The notes under the pieces were generated by a model that worked only from the letters and a program-made list of their open reading frames with translations, was not told where the DNA came from and ran no database searches. Position numbers and translations under genes: made by a program. Positions 26,897 to 34,465 of a stretch of 49,781 bases of DNA are shown in pieces (position 1 is the stretch's first letter; each line of letters begins with the position of its first letter). The DNA is from Pseudomonadota bacterium (GTDB lineage Bacteria; Pseudomonadota; Gammaproteobacteria; Burkholderiales; Rhodocyclaceae). Location of the stretch: contig JAGTRV010000002.1 in assembly GCA_018262245.1 (NCBI GenBank), positions 1-49,781 of the forward strand, written 5' to 3'.

Positions 26897-27886
26897 ATGA
26901 ACCAACAAAACGGCCTGCTGACCATCGCCGAAGCCAGCACCCTGATCGAAAGCGGCCATTTCATGAGCATTGCCGGCGATGAAACAGCGCTGCGAAAACT
27001 GCCACCCGGACACTGGATCGGCGGCACCATCCCCTACTTCATTGGCAGCGAAGGTGGCGTCACCACCAAGGATCGCGTTTACGTCCAGCTGATCGAATGC
27101 TTTGCCCAGCCACCCCGCCTGTCTTTGCGCGCCACAGATGAGCTACCAGCGATCTGCCACGAGGCGCCCGACAACGGCTACACCCTGCTGATCATCCCGG
27201 CCTTCAGCGAGGCCCACCGCCTGTTTGCGGAAAATGCGCCAAACTACGAAGAGATGTACATGAAGCCACTGGTCGGCTGGATTGCCGGCGTCCATCTGGC
27301 CGAACTCGGCACCCGCAAGCCCTTGGTCGTGCTGGGCGAAACTCTGGAGTTTTCCGACGACAAGGCGGCAGTCATCGATGTCGCCCTGCCGGACCATCGC
27401 TATGCTCAGGTCGAGATCGTGAATCCGTTCCGGGCGGCGCCCACGCCGGCCATCCGCTTCCCGACGTCAGGATTTTCGGCCGGCGCCTGCGAAATCGACG
27501 GCCAAGCCCGGAATTTTGCCGAATACCTAGTCAGCCATCAGCTGGATAGCCGGCTGCCGCTGGTGGCCGACTACTGCGGCGCCCTGATCAACGTCAGCAT
27601 CCGCCACATCGATCTTGAAAACGGGCAGGTGGACTTCTACGCACCGGTCTTTGCCGGCACCGAATACCGGATGGCCAGCCCGCTGACCGACTACGTCCGG
27701 ACTTTCGCCGCAGCGCTGCCCGGCGCACTCTATCAACCGGAATTTGCCTGCAACTGCGTGCTCAATTTCCTGTACTCGGAACTGGAGGGCAAGCAGGCCG
27801 GCGCGATCGGCGGCCCGATGACGTTTGGCGAAATTGGCTATCAACTGCTCAACCAGACCATGGCGCTTCTGACGATAGGAGAATGA
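26897..27886 (+). CDS. FIST-like sensory protein, uncharacterised
   Basis: A 329-residue soluble protein with no signal peptide; a CAGGAG ribosome-binding site precedes the ATG. The C-terminal segment, with a Cys pair (FACNCVLNFLYSE) and then MTFGEIGYQLLNQTMALL near residues 307-324, resembles the end of FIST_C domains, where a cysteine-containing strand is followed by G-E-I and an N-Q-T motif. FIST domains are thought to bind small ligands. The N-terminal half, with GGTIPYFIG, fits such a domain less clearly. It pairs with the HTH-like gene upstream; function unknown. Confidence 0.65.
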   Translation: MNQQNGLLTIAEASTLIESGHFMSIAGDETALRKLPPGHWIGGTIPYFIGSEGGVTTKDRVYVQLIECFAQPPRLSLRATDELPAICHEAPDNGYTLLIIPAFSEAHRLFAENAPNYEEMYMKPLVGWIAGVHLAELGTRKPLVVLGETLEFSDDKAAVIDVALPDHRYAQVEIVNPFRAAPTPAIRFPTSGFSAGACEIDGQARNFAEYLVSHQLDSRLPLVADYCGALINVSIRHIDLENGQVDFYAPVFAGTEYRMASPLTDYVRTFAAALPGALYQPEFACNCVLNFLYSELEGKQAGAIGGPMTFGEIGYQLLNQTMALLTIGE

Positions 27887-27977
27887 ACGGCAGCGGCACT
27901 TTCATTGGGAAAGCAGGTCGCTTCTCCATGACTTGCCTGCCAGCCTAGGGTCGCTTAGCATCCGGCCTTTATGTCTC

Positions 27978-28135
27978 TCGGTGCCCGGCCGATTTATCGG
28001 CGGGAGAATCGGGAAGGCGGTGCAAATCCGCCGCGTGCCCAACGCTGTAAGGAGGACGGGCGATGCGAAAAGCCACTGGTCAGGGAAAACCCGGCCGGGA
28101 AGGCGCATCGGCCGGGTGAATCCGAGTCAGAAGAC
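27978..28135 (+). promoter_or_regulatory. Cobalamin riboswitch upstream of bluB
   Basis: The cobalamin aptamer elements occur in order on the plus strand: TCGGTGCCCGGCCG at the start, GGCGGTGCAAATCCGCCGC, CCCAACGCTGTAA, the AAGCCACTGG box, CCGGCCGGGAAGGCGC, GTGAATCCGAGTCAGAAGACC at the end (given as its parts). Limits are approximate. It fills about half of the 312-bp gap between the FIST-like gene and bluB, and should repress the bluB-cbiB-cobD-btuF operon when cobalamin is abundant. The first 90 bp of the gap shows nothing I can identify. Confidence 0.94.
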
Positions 28136-28154
28136 CGGCCGGGAGACGAAACCG

Positions 28155-28183
28155 GGCTGCATGGACAAGCAGCCATCGTTTTT
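28155..28183 (+). terminator. Terminator-like hairpin of the bluB riboswitch
   Basis: GGCTGC at 28155-28160 can pair with GCAGCC at 28169-28174 across an 8-nt loop, and a run of five T follows at 28179-28183. It lies between the aptamer and the bluB ribosome-binding site (AAGGGG). The six-pair stem is short, so it may be helped by pairing with flanking bases. Confidence 0.55.
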
Positions 28184-28198
28184 CCACAAGGGGAATTC

Positions 28199-28945
28199 AT
28201 GGAAAACCAGATTGACCATTCGTTTTCGGACGCCGAGCGCGCCGCCATCTATCGCACCATTTTCAATCGCCGCGACGTGCGCGGCCAGTTCCTGCCGGAT
28301 CCGGTGCCGGACGAGGTACTCAGCCGCGTGCTGATGGCCGCCCACCATGCACCATCGGTCGGTTTCATGCAGCCGTGGAACTTTCTGCTGGTCCGCTCGC
28401 CCGAGGTCAAGCAGCGGGTCCGCGACATCTTCGCCAAGGCGCATGCCGAAGCCGCGATGATGTTCCCGGAAGGCAAGCGGGAAACCTACAGCCAACTCAA
28501 GCTCGAAGGCATCGTCGAATCGCCGATCAACCTGTGCATCACCTGCGACCGCGAACGGACCGGCCCGGTCGTCGTCGGCCGCACCCATATCAAGACGATG
28601 GACCTCTACTCCAGCGTCTGCGCCGTGCAAAACCTGTGGCTGGCCGCCCGCGCCGAAGGACTGGGCGTCGGCTGGGTCAGCATTTTCAACCAACCGGAAC
28701 TGCAGGCAGCGCTTGGTATCCCGAACGAGATCGTGCCCATTGCCTACCTGTGCATCGGTTACGTCAGCCATTTCCACGACAAGCCGGAACTGGAAAAGGC
28801 CGGCTGGCTGCCCCGCCTGCCGATTGCCGATCTGCTCTACTACGACCAGTGGGGCCAGGCCGATGTGGCCCGGAATGAGTCGCTAACCAACACGCTCGCC
28901 ACCATGCAGGACAATATCCAGCAACGGGGCATCTTCCCGAAATGA
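28199..28945 (+). CDS. bluB: 5,6-dimethylbenzimidazole synthase
   Basis: A 248-residue flavin-destructase of the nitroreductase fold that converts reduced FMN with oxygen into 5,6-dimethylbenzimidazole, the lower ligand of B12. Family landmarks: [16 protein letters not shown] near residue 20, [14 protein letters not shown] around 50-60, GWVSIFNQ and [15 protein letters not shown] near the C-terminus. An AAGGGG ribosome-binding site precedes the ATG. First gene of the riboswitch-led operon; its stop overlaps cbiB as ATGA. Its presence argues the organism makes true cobalamin aerobically. Confidence 0.96.
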   Translation: MENQIDHSFSDAERAAIYRTIFNRRDVRGQFLPDPVPDEVLSRVLMAAHHAPSVGFMQPWNFLLVRSPEVKQRVRDIFAKAHAEAAMMFPEGKRETYSQLKLEGIVESPINLCITCDRERTGPVVVGRTHIKTMDLYSSVCAVQNLWLAARAEGLGVGWVSIFNQPELQAALGIPNEIVPIAYLCIGYVSHFHDKPELEKAGWLPRLPIADLLYYDQWGQADVARNESLTNTLATMQDNIQQRGIFPK

Positions 28946-29856
28946 TGATGCCCGATGGCGCCCTCGCCATGCCGGCCGCCGCCCTGGTCGCCGTGCTGCT
29001 CGACCGCCTGCTCGGCGAAGTGCGCCGTTTTCATCCGCTCGTTGGCTTTGGCAATCTGGCGTCGGCCATCGAGAAGCGCCTGAATAGCCGCCGTCTAGCC
29101 CCGGGCCTGCTGGCCTGGGCGCTGGTTGTCCTGCCTTTTGTCGCGCTGGCCGAACTGTTGCGGCCTTATGTCCCTTTCGCCATCGACGTCGTTCTGCTCT
29201 ACTTCGCCCTCGGTGCGCAGAGCCTGTGCGAGCATGCCGAAGCCATCGCAAAACCCTTGCGGGAAGGGCATCTTGACGAGGCACGACAGCGCGTCAGCTG
29301 GATTGTTTCCCGCGAGACATCGACGCTGGATGAATCCGGCATCGCCAAGGCCGGCGTCGAGTCGGTACTGGAAAATGGCAACGATGCCATCTTCGGCACG
29401 CTGTTCTGGTTTGCCCTGCTCGGCGGCCCCGGCGCCCTGCTCTTCCGGCTGGCCAATACGCTGGATGCGATGTGGGGCTACCGCACCGAGCGCTTCAACC
29501 TGTTCGGCCGTTTTGCCGCCCGTTTTGACGACGCCTTAAACTGGGTTCCGGCTCGCCTGACGGCCCTGACTTATGCCCTGCTTGGCCAGACCCGCAACGC
29601 CCTGGCCTGCTGGCGAACCCAGGCGCCGGGTTGGGACAGTCCGAATGCCGGGCCGGTAATGTCGGCCGGGGCCGGCAGCCTTGGCGTGCAACTCGGCGGG
29701 GCGGCGATCTATCACGGGCAAGTGGAAATCCGCCCACCACTCGGTTCCGGCCCCCCCCCAGCGGCCGCCGACCTTGGCCGGGCGATCTCCCTGATCAGGC
29801 ACAGCCTGTGGTTATGGTTGGCCGTACTTTTTGCGATTGGACTCCTGCATGCTTGA
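28942..29856 (+). CDS. cbiB: Adenosylcobinamide-phosphate synthase
   Basis: A 304-residue inner-membrane protein that attaches (R)-1-amino-2-propanol phosphate to adenosylcobyric acid. It has several hydrophobic segments and the family motifs [19 protein letters not shown] near the N-terminus, [19 protein letters not shown] in the middle (given in part) and [11 protein letters not shown] near residue 245. Overlaps bluB by 4 nt and cobD by 8 nt. A run of nine C at about 29752-29760 near the 3' end is a possible slippage or sequencing weak spot, but the frame stays open to a normal end. Confidence 0.94.
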   Translation: MMMPDGALAMPAAALVAVLLDRLLGEVRRFHPLVGFGNLASAIEKRLNSRRLAPGLLAWALVVLPFVALAELLRPYVPFAIDVVLLYFALGAQSLCEHAEAIAKPLREGHLDEARQRVSWIVSRETSTLDESGIAKAGVESVLENGNDAIFGTLFWFALLGGPGALLFRLANTLDAMWGYRTERFNLFGRFAARFDDALNWVPARLTALTYALLGQTRNALACWRTQAPGWDSPNAGPVMSAGAGSLGVQLGGAAIYHGQVEIRPPLGSGPPPAAADLGRAISLIRHSLWLWLAVLFAIGLLHA

Positions 29857-30841
29857 ACACGGCGGCCGCCTGCGTGAAGCCGCGGCACACTACAACATCC
29901 CGCTGGAAAACTGGCTCGACTTGTCCACCGGCATCAATCCTGAGGCGTGGCCCGTCCCGGCGCTACCGCCGAGCGTCTGGCACCGCCTGCCGGAAAATCA
30001 TGATGGACTGGAAGCTGCTGCCGCCACCTATTACGGCAACACCAATCTGCTGCCCGTCGCCGGCTCGCAAGCCGCCATCCAGTGGCTGCCGACCCTGCTG
30101 CCCCGCGGCGTCGTCGCCTGCATTTCACCGATCTACGCCGAGCATCCGCAAGCCTGGCAGCACGCCGGCCACAAGATTCGTTTCCTGCAGAATGCCCTGT
30201 TACCACGCGCACTCGCCGCCGCAACGCCCTACGTGCTGCTGTGCAATCCCAACAATCCGACCGCCGACCGCCATCCGCACGACGTCGCTCTCGATGCGGC
30301 CCGGCAACTGAAGAAACGTGGCGGCTGGCTGATTGTCGATGAGGCCTTCATCGACGCGACGCCGGAGGACAGCCTGACCCCGCTGGCCGGTAGCGAAGAA
30401 GCGCCGAACCTGATCGTCTTCCGTTCAATTGGCAAATTCTTCGGCCTGGCGGGAATCCGCGTCGGCTTCCTGTTCGCCGCCCCCGAACTGCTCGGCCGGA
30501 TGAGCGAGGCCATGGGTCCGTGGACGATCAGCGGCCCGTCACGCGAAGCGGCCAAACTGGCCCTGCAGGATACCGCCTGGCAAGACGCTTCCCGCCCCCG
30601 CCTGCTGGCCGCCGGCGAGCGTTTGCACCAGATGCTGGCCCCCCTCGGCGAGGTCAAGTCCACTGCCTTGTTCGCGACGCTGACCTCGCACCACGCCAGC
30701 GAATTGCACGAAGCCCTCGCCCGCCAAGGCATCCTGACCCGTCGCTTCGACCAGCAGCCACTACTGCGCTTCGGCCTGCCTTGCAGCGAAGGCCAATGGC
30801 AACGTCTGGGCAAGGCGCTTGTCGAATGGAAACCCGCATGA
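29849..30841 (+). CDS. cobD: Threonine-phosphate decarboxylase
   Basis: A 330-residue PLP-dependent class I aminotransferase-fold enzyme that makes (R)-1-amino-2-propanol phosphate from threonine phosphate for Cbi[30 protein letters not shown] and [15 protein letters not shown] (with the PLP Lys) are clear. The start at 29849 gives the family N-terminus [12 protein letters not shown] and overlaps the cbiB stop. An alternative ATG six codons upstream is less likely. Named cobD as in Salmonella; some nomenclatures use cobC for this enzyme. Confidence 0.94.
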   Translation: MLEHGGRLREAAAHYNIPLENWLDLSTGINPEAWPVPALPPSVWHRLPENHDGLEAAAATYYGNTNLLPVAGSQAAIQWLPTLLPRGVVACISPIYAEHPQAWQHAGHKIRFLQNALLPRALAAATPYVLLCNPNNPTADRHPHDVALDAARQLKKRGGWLIVDEAFIDATPEDSLTPLAGSEEAPNLIVFRSIGKFFGLAGIRVGFLFAAPELLGRMSEAMGPWTISGPSREAAKLALQDTAWQDASRPRLLAAGERLHQMLAPLGEVKSTALFATLTSHHASELHEALARQGILTRRFDQQPLLRFGLPCSEGQWQRLGKALVEWKPA

Positions 30842-31728
30842 AAATCCGCCTGCTTTCAGTCTTGGCAACCGCTTTCGTCGTTTCCACCAACGCCCACGCC
30901 GACCTCGTCATCAAGGATGACATCGGCCAGGAAATCCGTCTCAAGGCCCCGGCCAAACGCATCGTTGCCCTCGCCCCCCACATCGCCGAGAGCCTGTATG
31001 CCGCGGGTGCCGGCGACCGGCTGGTCGGTACCGTCGAATACAGCGACTACCCGCCGGAAGCCAAGAAAGTGCCGCGGGTCGGCGGCTACTCGCGCGTCGA
31101 CCTTGAGGCCATCGCGGCCCTCAAGCCTGATCTGGTCCTGGCCTGGGAGAGCGGCAACAACATGCCGCAGGTCGACAAACTGAAGGGGCTTGGCCTGACG
31201 GTCTATGTCTCACAGCCAAACAAGATCGAAAACGTCGCCGACCAGCTGGTTCGCCTGGGCCAGCTGGCCGGCACCGAGCCCGCCGCCAATGCGGCCGCCG
31301 AACGTTTCCGTAAACGGCTGGACAGCCTGCGCGCTGCCAACGTCGGCAAGCCGAAAGTACGCGTCTTTTATCAAATCTGGAAAACCCCGCTGATGACGGT
31401 CGGCGGCCCGCAGATCATCAGCGATGCGATCAAGCTATGCGGTGGCGACAATATATTCGGCCACCTCGCCAAGATGGCGCCAACGGTCAGTGTTGAAGCC
31501 GTGCTCGAAGCCGACCCCGAGGCCATCATTGCCACCGGCATGGGCGACGCCAAGCCGGAATGGCTGCACGACTGGGATAAATGGACACGGATGACCGCGG
31601 TCAAACGCGACAACCTGTTCCACATCAATCCGGACATCATGCAGCGCCATACGCCGCGCATCCTGGACGGCACCGAGAAACTTTGCGCCCACCTCGATGT
31701 CGCAAGACCCCACCGCCCCGCCAAATAA
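30838..31728 (+). CDS. btuF: Periplasmic cobalamin-binding protein, BtuF-like
   Basis: A 296-residue substrate-binding protein of the BtuF/class III type. The signal peptide covers about residues 1-21 ([13 protein letters not shown] start, cleavage after AHA). The mature part starts with an RIVALAPHIAESLYAAGAG segment typical of corrinoid and siderophore binding proteins, a VGGYSRVDLEAIAALKPDLVL strand-helix, and ends with a RHTPRILDG segment. It overlaps the cobD stop as ATGA. No permease (btuC) or ATPase (btuD) gene is in the window. Confidence 0.88.
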   Translation: MKIRLLSVLATAFVVSTNAHADLVIKDDIGQEIRLKAPAKRIVALAPHIAESLYAAGAGDRLVGTVEYSDYPPEAKKVPRVGGYSRVDLEAIAALKPDLVLAWESGNNMPQVDKLKGLGLTVYVSQPNKIENVADQLVRLGQLAGTEPAANAAAERFRKRLDSLRAANVGKPKVRVFYQIWKTPLMTVGGPQIISDAIKLCGGDNIFGHLAKMAPTVSVEAVLEADPEAIIATGMGDAKPEWLHDWDKWTRMTAVKRDNLFHINPDIMQRHTPRILDGTEKLCAHLDVARPHRPAK

Positions 31729-31732
31729 AACC

Positions 31733-32524
31733 ATGCCCCGCCTGCCCCAACGCATCGTCTGCCTGACCACCGAAACCGTCGAAGTGCTCTACGCCCTTGG
31801 CGAGCAGGACCGCATCGTCGGCATTTCCGGCTATACCGTTCGGCCGCCCGAAGCCCGCAAGGAAAAACCGAAGGTCTTTGCCTTCACCAGCGGCGACATC
31901 GACAAGATTCTCGCCACCCAGCCCGATCTGGTGCTGACCTTTTCCGATCTGCAAAGCGAGATTTCGCGCGACCTGATCAAGGCAGGCATCCCGGTCTATG
32001 CCTTCAACACCCGCAGCATCGAGGACATCCTCGGCATGGTCGAAACCGTCGGCCGCCTGGTCGGGGCCGAGGCCAAAGCGCTGAAAATCGTCGCCGGACT
32101 GGAAGCGGAAATTGAAAAAGCCCGCGCCATTGCCGCCGAACGCTTCGCCCGCACCGGCAAAAAGCCACGCGTCTATTTCGAGGAATGGGACGAGCCGCTG
32201 ATCAGCAGCATCCGCTGGGCCTCGGAGCTGATCGAAATCGCCGGCGGTGAGGATATTTTCGCCGAACAGGCCCGCTCACCGCTGGCCAAGGATCGCCGCC
32301 CGACGCCGGAAGCAGTCATTGCCGCAGCGCCGGACATCATCATCGGCTCCTGGTGCGGCAAGCACTTCCGCCCTGAACGCGTTGCCGCTCGCCCTGGCTG
32401 GGAAAGCATTCCGGCCATACGCAACGGGAAAATGCACGAAATCAAATCGGCGATTATTCTGACCCCAGGCCCCGTTGCGATCAGCGAAGGCCTGCCGCAA
32501 TTGCTCGACATTTTTGATCTGTGA
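31733..32524 (+). CDS. Second BtuF-like cobalamin-binding protein without signal peptide
   Basis: A 263-residue protein with the same fold as BtuF: RIVCLTTETVEVLYALGEQDRIVG near the start (in part), KPKVFAFTSGDIDKILA and LEAEIEKAR linker helix, then RVYFEEWDEPLISS, VIAAAPDIIIGSWCG and a C-terminal lobe. Unlike btuF, there is no signal peptide from any plausible start (31733, or 31697 which would overlap btuF), so it should be cytoplasmic. It ends the bluB operon. Role unknown; corrinoid handling is inferred from fold and context. Confidence 0.8.
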   Translation: MPRLPQRIVCLTTETVEVLYALGEQDRIVGISGYTVRPPEARKEKPKVFAFTSGDIDKILATQPDLVLTFSDLQSEISRDLIKAGIPVYAFNTRSIEDILGMVETVGRLVGAEAKALKIVAGLEAEIEKARAIAAERFARTGKKPRVYFEEWDEPLISSIRWASELIEIAGGEDIFAEQARSPLAKDRRPTPEAVIAAAPDIIIGSWCGKHFRPERVAARPGWESIPAIRNGKMHEIKSAIILTPGPVAISEGLPQLLDIFDL

Positions 32525-32548
32525 AAAGGCCGTGACCGGCCCATTGCC

Positions 32549-32554
32549 TATAAT
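32549..32554 (+). promoter_or_regulatory. Probable -10 element upstream of the small exported protein
   Basis: A perfect TATAAT 28 bp before the ATG at 32582 and just after the stop of the second BtuF-like gene. No good -35 sequence is visible at the usual spacing. An AAAGGA ribosome-binding site follows. It suggests the next two genes have their own promoter. Confidence 0.4.
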
Positions 32555-32581
32555 CGTCGTCCAAACTAAAGGATTCCGACC

Positions 32582-32917
32582 ATGAAGATCGTTGCTCCGC
32601 TCCTCGCCCTGATCCTTGCCACTTTCGCCAATACCGGCTCGGCTGCCGATGCCGGTACCGAGGCTGTCGAAGCGCTCGGCCGCCTCAACGGCGTCGCCCT
32701 CGCCTGCCAGCAACCAGCCCTGGTCGCCCGCGCCCGCAATGCCGTGATCACCACCGCGCCAAAAACCCGCGGCTACGGTGAAGCCTTTGAGACCGCCACT
32801 AACGCTTCCTATCTCGAACAAGGCAAGGGTTCTGCTTGCCCCGATGCGGCAACGCTGGCCAGCAATATGGCCGCGGCTGAACAACGCCTGAAGTCGGCCT
32901 TCGCCGGCAGCCAATGA
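32582..32917 (+). CDS. Small exported protein of unknown function
   Basis: A 111-residue protein with a signal peptide (about residues 1-21, cleavage after GSA-A) and a small alanine-rich helical domain. Two cysteines in the mature part (ALACQQ near 42 and GSACPD near 84) could form a disulfide. No family was recognised. An AAAGGA ribosome-binding site lies 8 nt before the ATG, and the stop overlaps the SCO-family start as ATGA, so the two products are made together and may act in the same compartment. Confidence 0.75.
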   Translation: MKIVAPLLALILATFANTGSAADAGTEAVEALGRLNGVALACQQPALVARARNAVITTAPKTRGYGEAFETATNASYLEQGKGSACPDAATLASNMAAAEQRLKSAFAGSQ

Positions 32918-33507
32918 TCCGTCTCCTCGCTTTTCTCTTCATCCTTTTAATCACCGGCCCTGCTGCCGCGCAGGCAACCCATAGTCTTGAGTTACTCAAG
33001 GAAGGGAGCACCGAGGGGATAAATCCGCGCTACCTGCTACAGGACCCGAACGGACGTTCCGTGACCAGCGAGGATTTTCGCGGGCGCTATCAACTGATTG
33101 CCTTCGGCTACACCTATTGCCCAGACATCTGCCCGACCACACTGGTCGAAATGGCCGAAATCCTGAAACAGCTGGGCAAAGAGGCAAAGAACATCCAGGC
33201 CATTTTTATTTCCGTCGACCCGGAACGCGACACCGGCAAGATTCTCAAGACCTATACCGAGTTCTTCGACCCCCGCATTCTCGGCCTCACCGCTTCACCG
33301 GCGCTCGTCCGGCGCACTGCCGAGAATTTCAAGGTACGCTACGCCAAAGTTCAGGAACCCGGTGCCACTTCTGACCGTTACGCCGTCGACCATTCTGCCG
33401 GCATGATCCTGCTTGGTCCGGACGGCAACTTCATCAAGAAGTTCGCATTTGCCATGCCTGTGTCGGAAATCACGGAACAGATCAGCAATCTGATCAACAA
33501 TCGTTAA
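32914..33507 (+). CDS. SCO1/SenC family copper chaperone-like protein
   Basis: A 197-residue thioredoxin-fold protein. It has a signal peptide or N-terminal anchor (about 1-20), the copper-binding CPDICP motif with Cys69 and Cys73, and the matching His160 in YAVDHSAGM. SCO proteins deliver copper to the CuA site of cytochrome c oxidase or act as thiol reductants in the periplasm. No oxidase genes are nearby, so the target is open. Coupled to the small exported protein upstream. Confidence 0.93.
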   Translation: MIRLLAFLFILLITGPAAAQATHSLELLKEGSTEGINPRYLLQDPNGRSVTSEDFRGRYQLIAFGYTYCPDICPTTLVEMAEILKQLGKEAKNIQAIFISVDPERDTGKILKTYTEFFDPRILGLTASPALVRRTAENFKVRYAKVQEPGATSDRYAVDHSAGMILLGPDGNFIKKFAFAMPVSEITEQISNLINNR

Positions 33508-33524
33508 CCTGTGTAATACCCTCA

Positions 33525-33553
33525 TTGCATTGGCATAGCCGCCATGCGATATT
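33525..33553 (+). promoter_or_regulatory. Candidate promoter of the binding-protein/GGDEF-EAL operon
   Basis: TTGCAT at 33525-33530 and GATATT at 33548-33553 are separated by 17 bp. The predicted transcription start falls at or next to the ATG at 33560, and no ribosome-binding site precedes that ATG. Moderate match only. Confidence 0.35.
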
Positions 33554-33559
33554 CCGCTG

Positions 33560-34465
33560 ATGCTCAGGTTGCCCCGCTTTATCCTGATTTTACTGATTGC
33601 CCTTGCCACACCGGCTTGGGGCGGCAGCATTGCGCTCGTTCTCAGCGAAAATGGCGGCATGTATGGCGAATTCGCCAACACCCTTGATGAGTCGCTGAGC
33701 GGTACTACCTGGAATATTGTCTCCACCAGCTCCGGTGATTCGCCAGCAACGGCAGCCAGACCACCCGATCTGGTCGTCACGGTCGGCAGCGAAGCGCTGC
33801 GCCGGACATTGAGCCGCGGCGACAGCACCCCGATCATCGCGACCCTGTTACCGCGACAGACTTACGAAAAAATCCTGACCGAGCATCGGCGGACTTCCGG
33901 GCGCATCACCGCAATCTATCTCGACCAACCCGCCAACCGCCAGGCAGTCTTTTTGCGCCATCTCCTGCCGGACCAGAAGCGATTCGGCATACTTTTCAGC
34001 AGTGAAACAAGAAACTCGGCCAGCCAGTACCGCCAGGCATTCGCTTGGGCCGGCCTGGTGCTGGACAGCGAGGACAGCGATACCGAAAAGACGCTCCTGC
34101 CGGCCCTGAATGCCCTGCTCACGAGAAGCGGCGCGCTAGTCGCCCTTCCCGATGCCAGCATCTACCATCGCAACAATATCAAGGCCATTCTGATCACCGC
34201 GTTCCGCCTCCAGCGGCCGGTTATCGGCTACTCCACGGCCTTTGTCACGGCCGGAGCACTGGCTGCGCTGCACAGCACACCGAGCCAGATAGCCCGCCAG
34301 ACGGCGGACATGATCGTCAATAGCGGCACCAACCTGACGCCCCCGACCGGGCCGACCCAGTTTGCCATTGCCATCAATCCAAATGTTGCACAGGCACTGG
34401 GACTCAACATTCCCGATGAAGCGTCGCTACGACGCGCCATCCTTGCTGACAGGGATGCACGATGA
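33560..34465 (+). CDS. Periplasmic binding protein, ABC_sub_bind-like (COG2984 type)
   Basis: A 301-residue protein with a signal peptide (about residues 1-21, ending AWG-G). The mature region follows the two-lobed pattern of the ABC_sub_bind family: PDLVVTVGSEALRRTL, a TPIIATLLPRQTYEKIL strand-helix, ITAIYLDQPANRQ, and FRLQRPVIGYSTAFVTAGALAAL near residue 230. There are no permease or ATPase genes beside it; instead its stop overlaps the start of a membrane GGDEF-EAL protein (ATGA), so it is more likely a periplasmic sensor subunit than a transporter part. Ligand unknown. Confidence 0.83.
   Translation: MLRLPRFILILLIALATPAWGGSIALVLSENGGMYGEFANTLDESLSGTTWNIVSTSSGDSPATAARPPDLVVTVGSEALRRTLSRGDSTPIIATLLPRQTYEKILTEHRRTSGRITAIYLDQPANRQAVFLRHLLPDQKRFGILFSSETRNSASQYRQAFAWAGLVLDSEDSDTEKTLLPALNALLTRSGALVALPDASIYHRNNIKAILITAFRLQRPVIGYSTAFVTAGALAALHSTPSQIARQTADMIVNSGTNLTPPTGPTQFAIAINPNVAQALGLNIPDEASLRRAILADRDAR

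Noticed and set aside
29752-29760. C-run near the end of cbiB as a programmed frameshift site
   Set aside because: The frame is open on both sides and the protein has a normal length and end, so no shift is needed.
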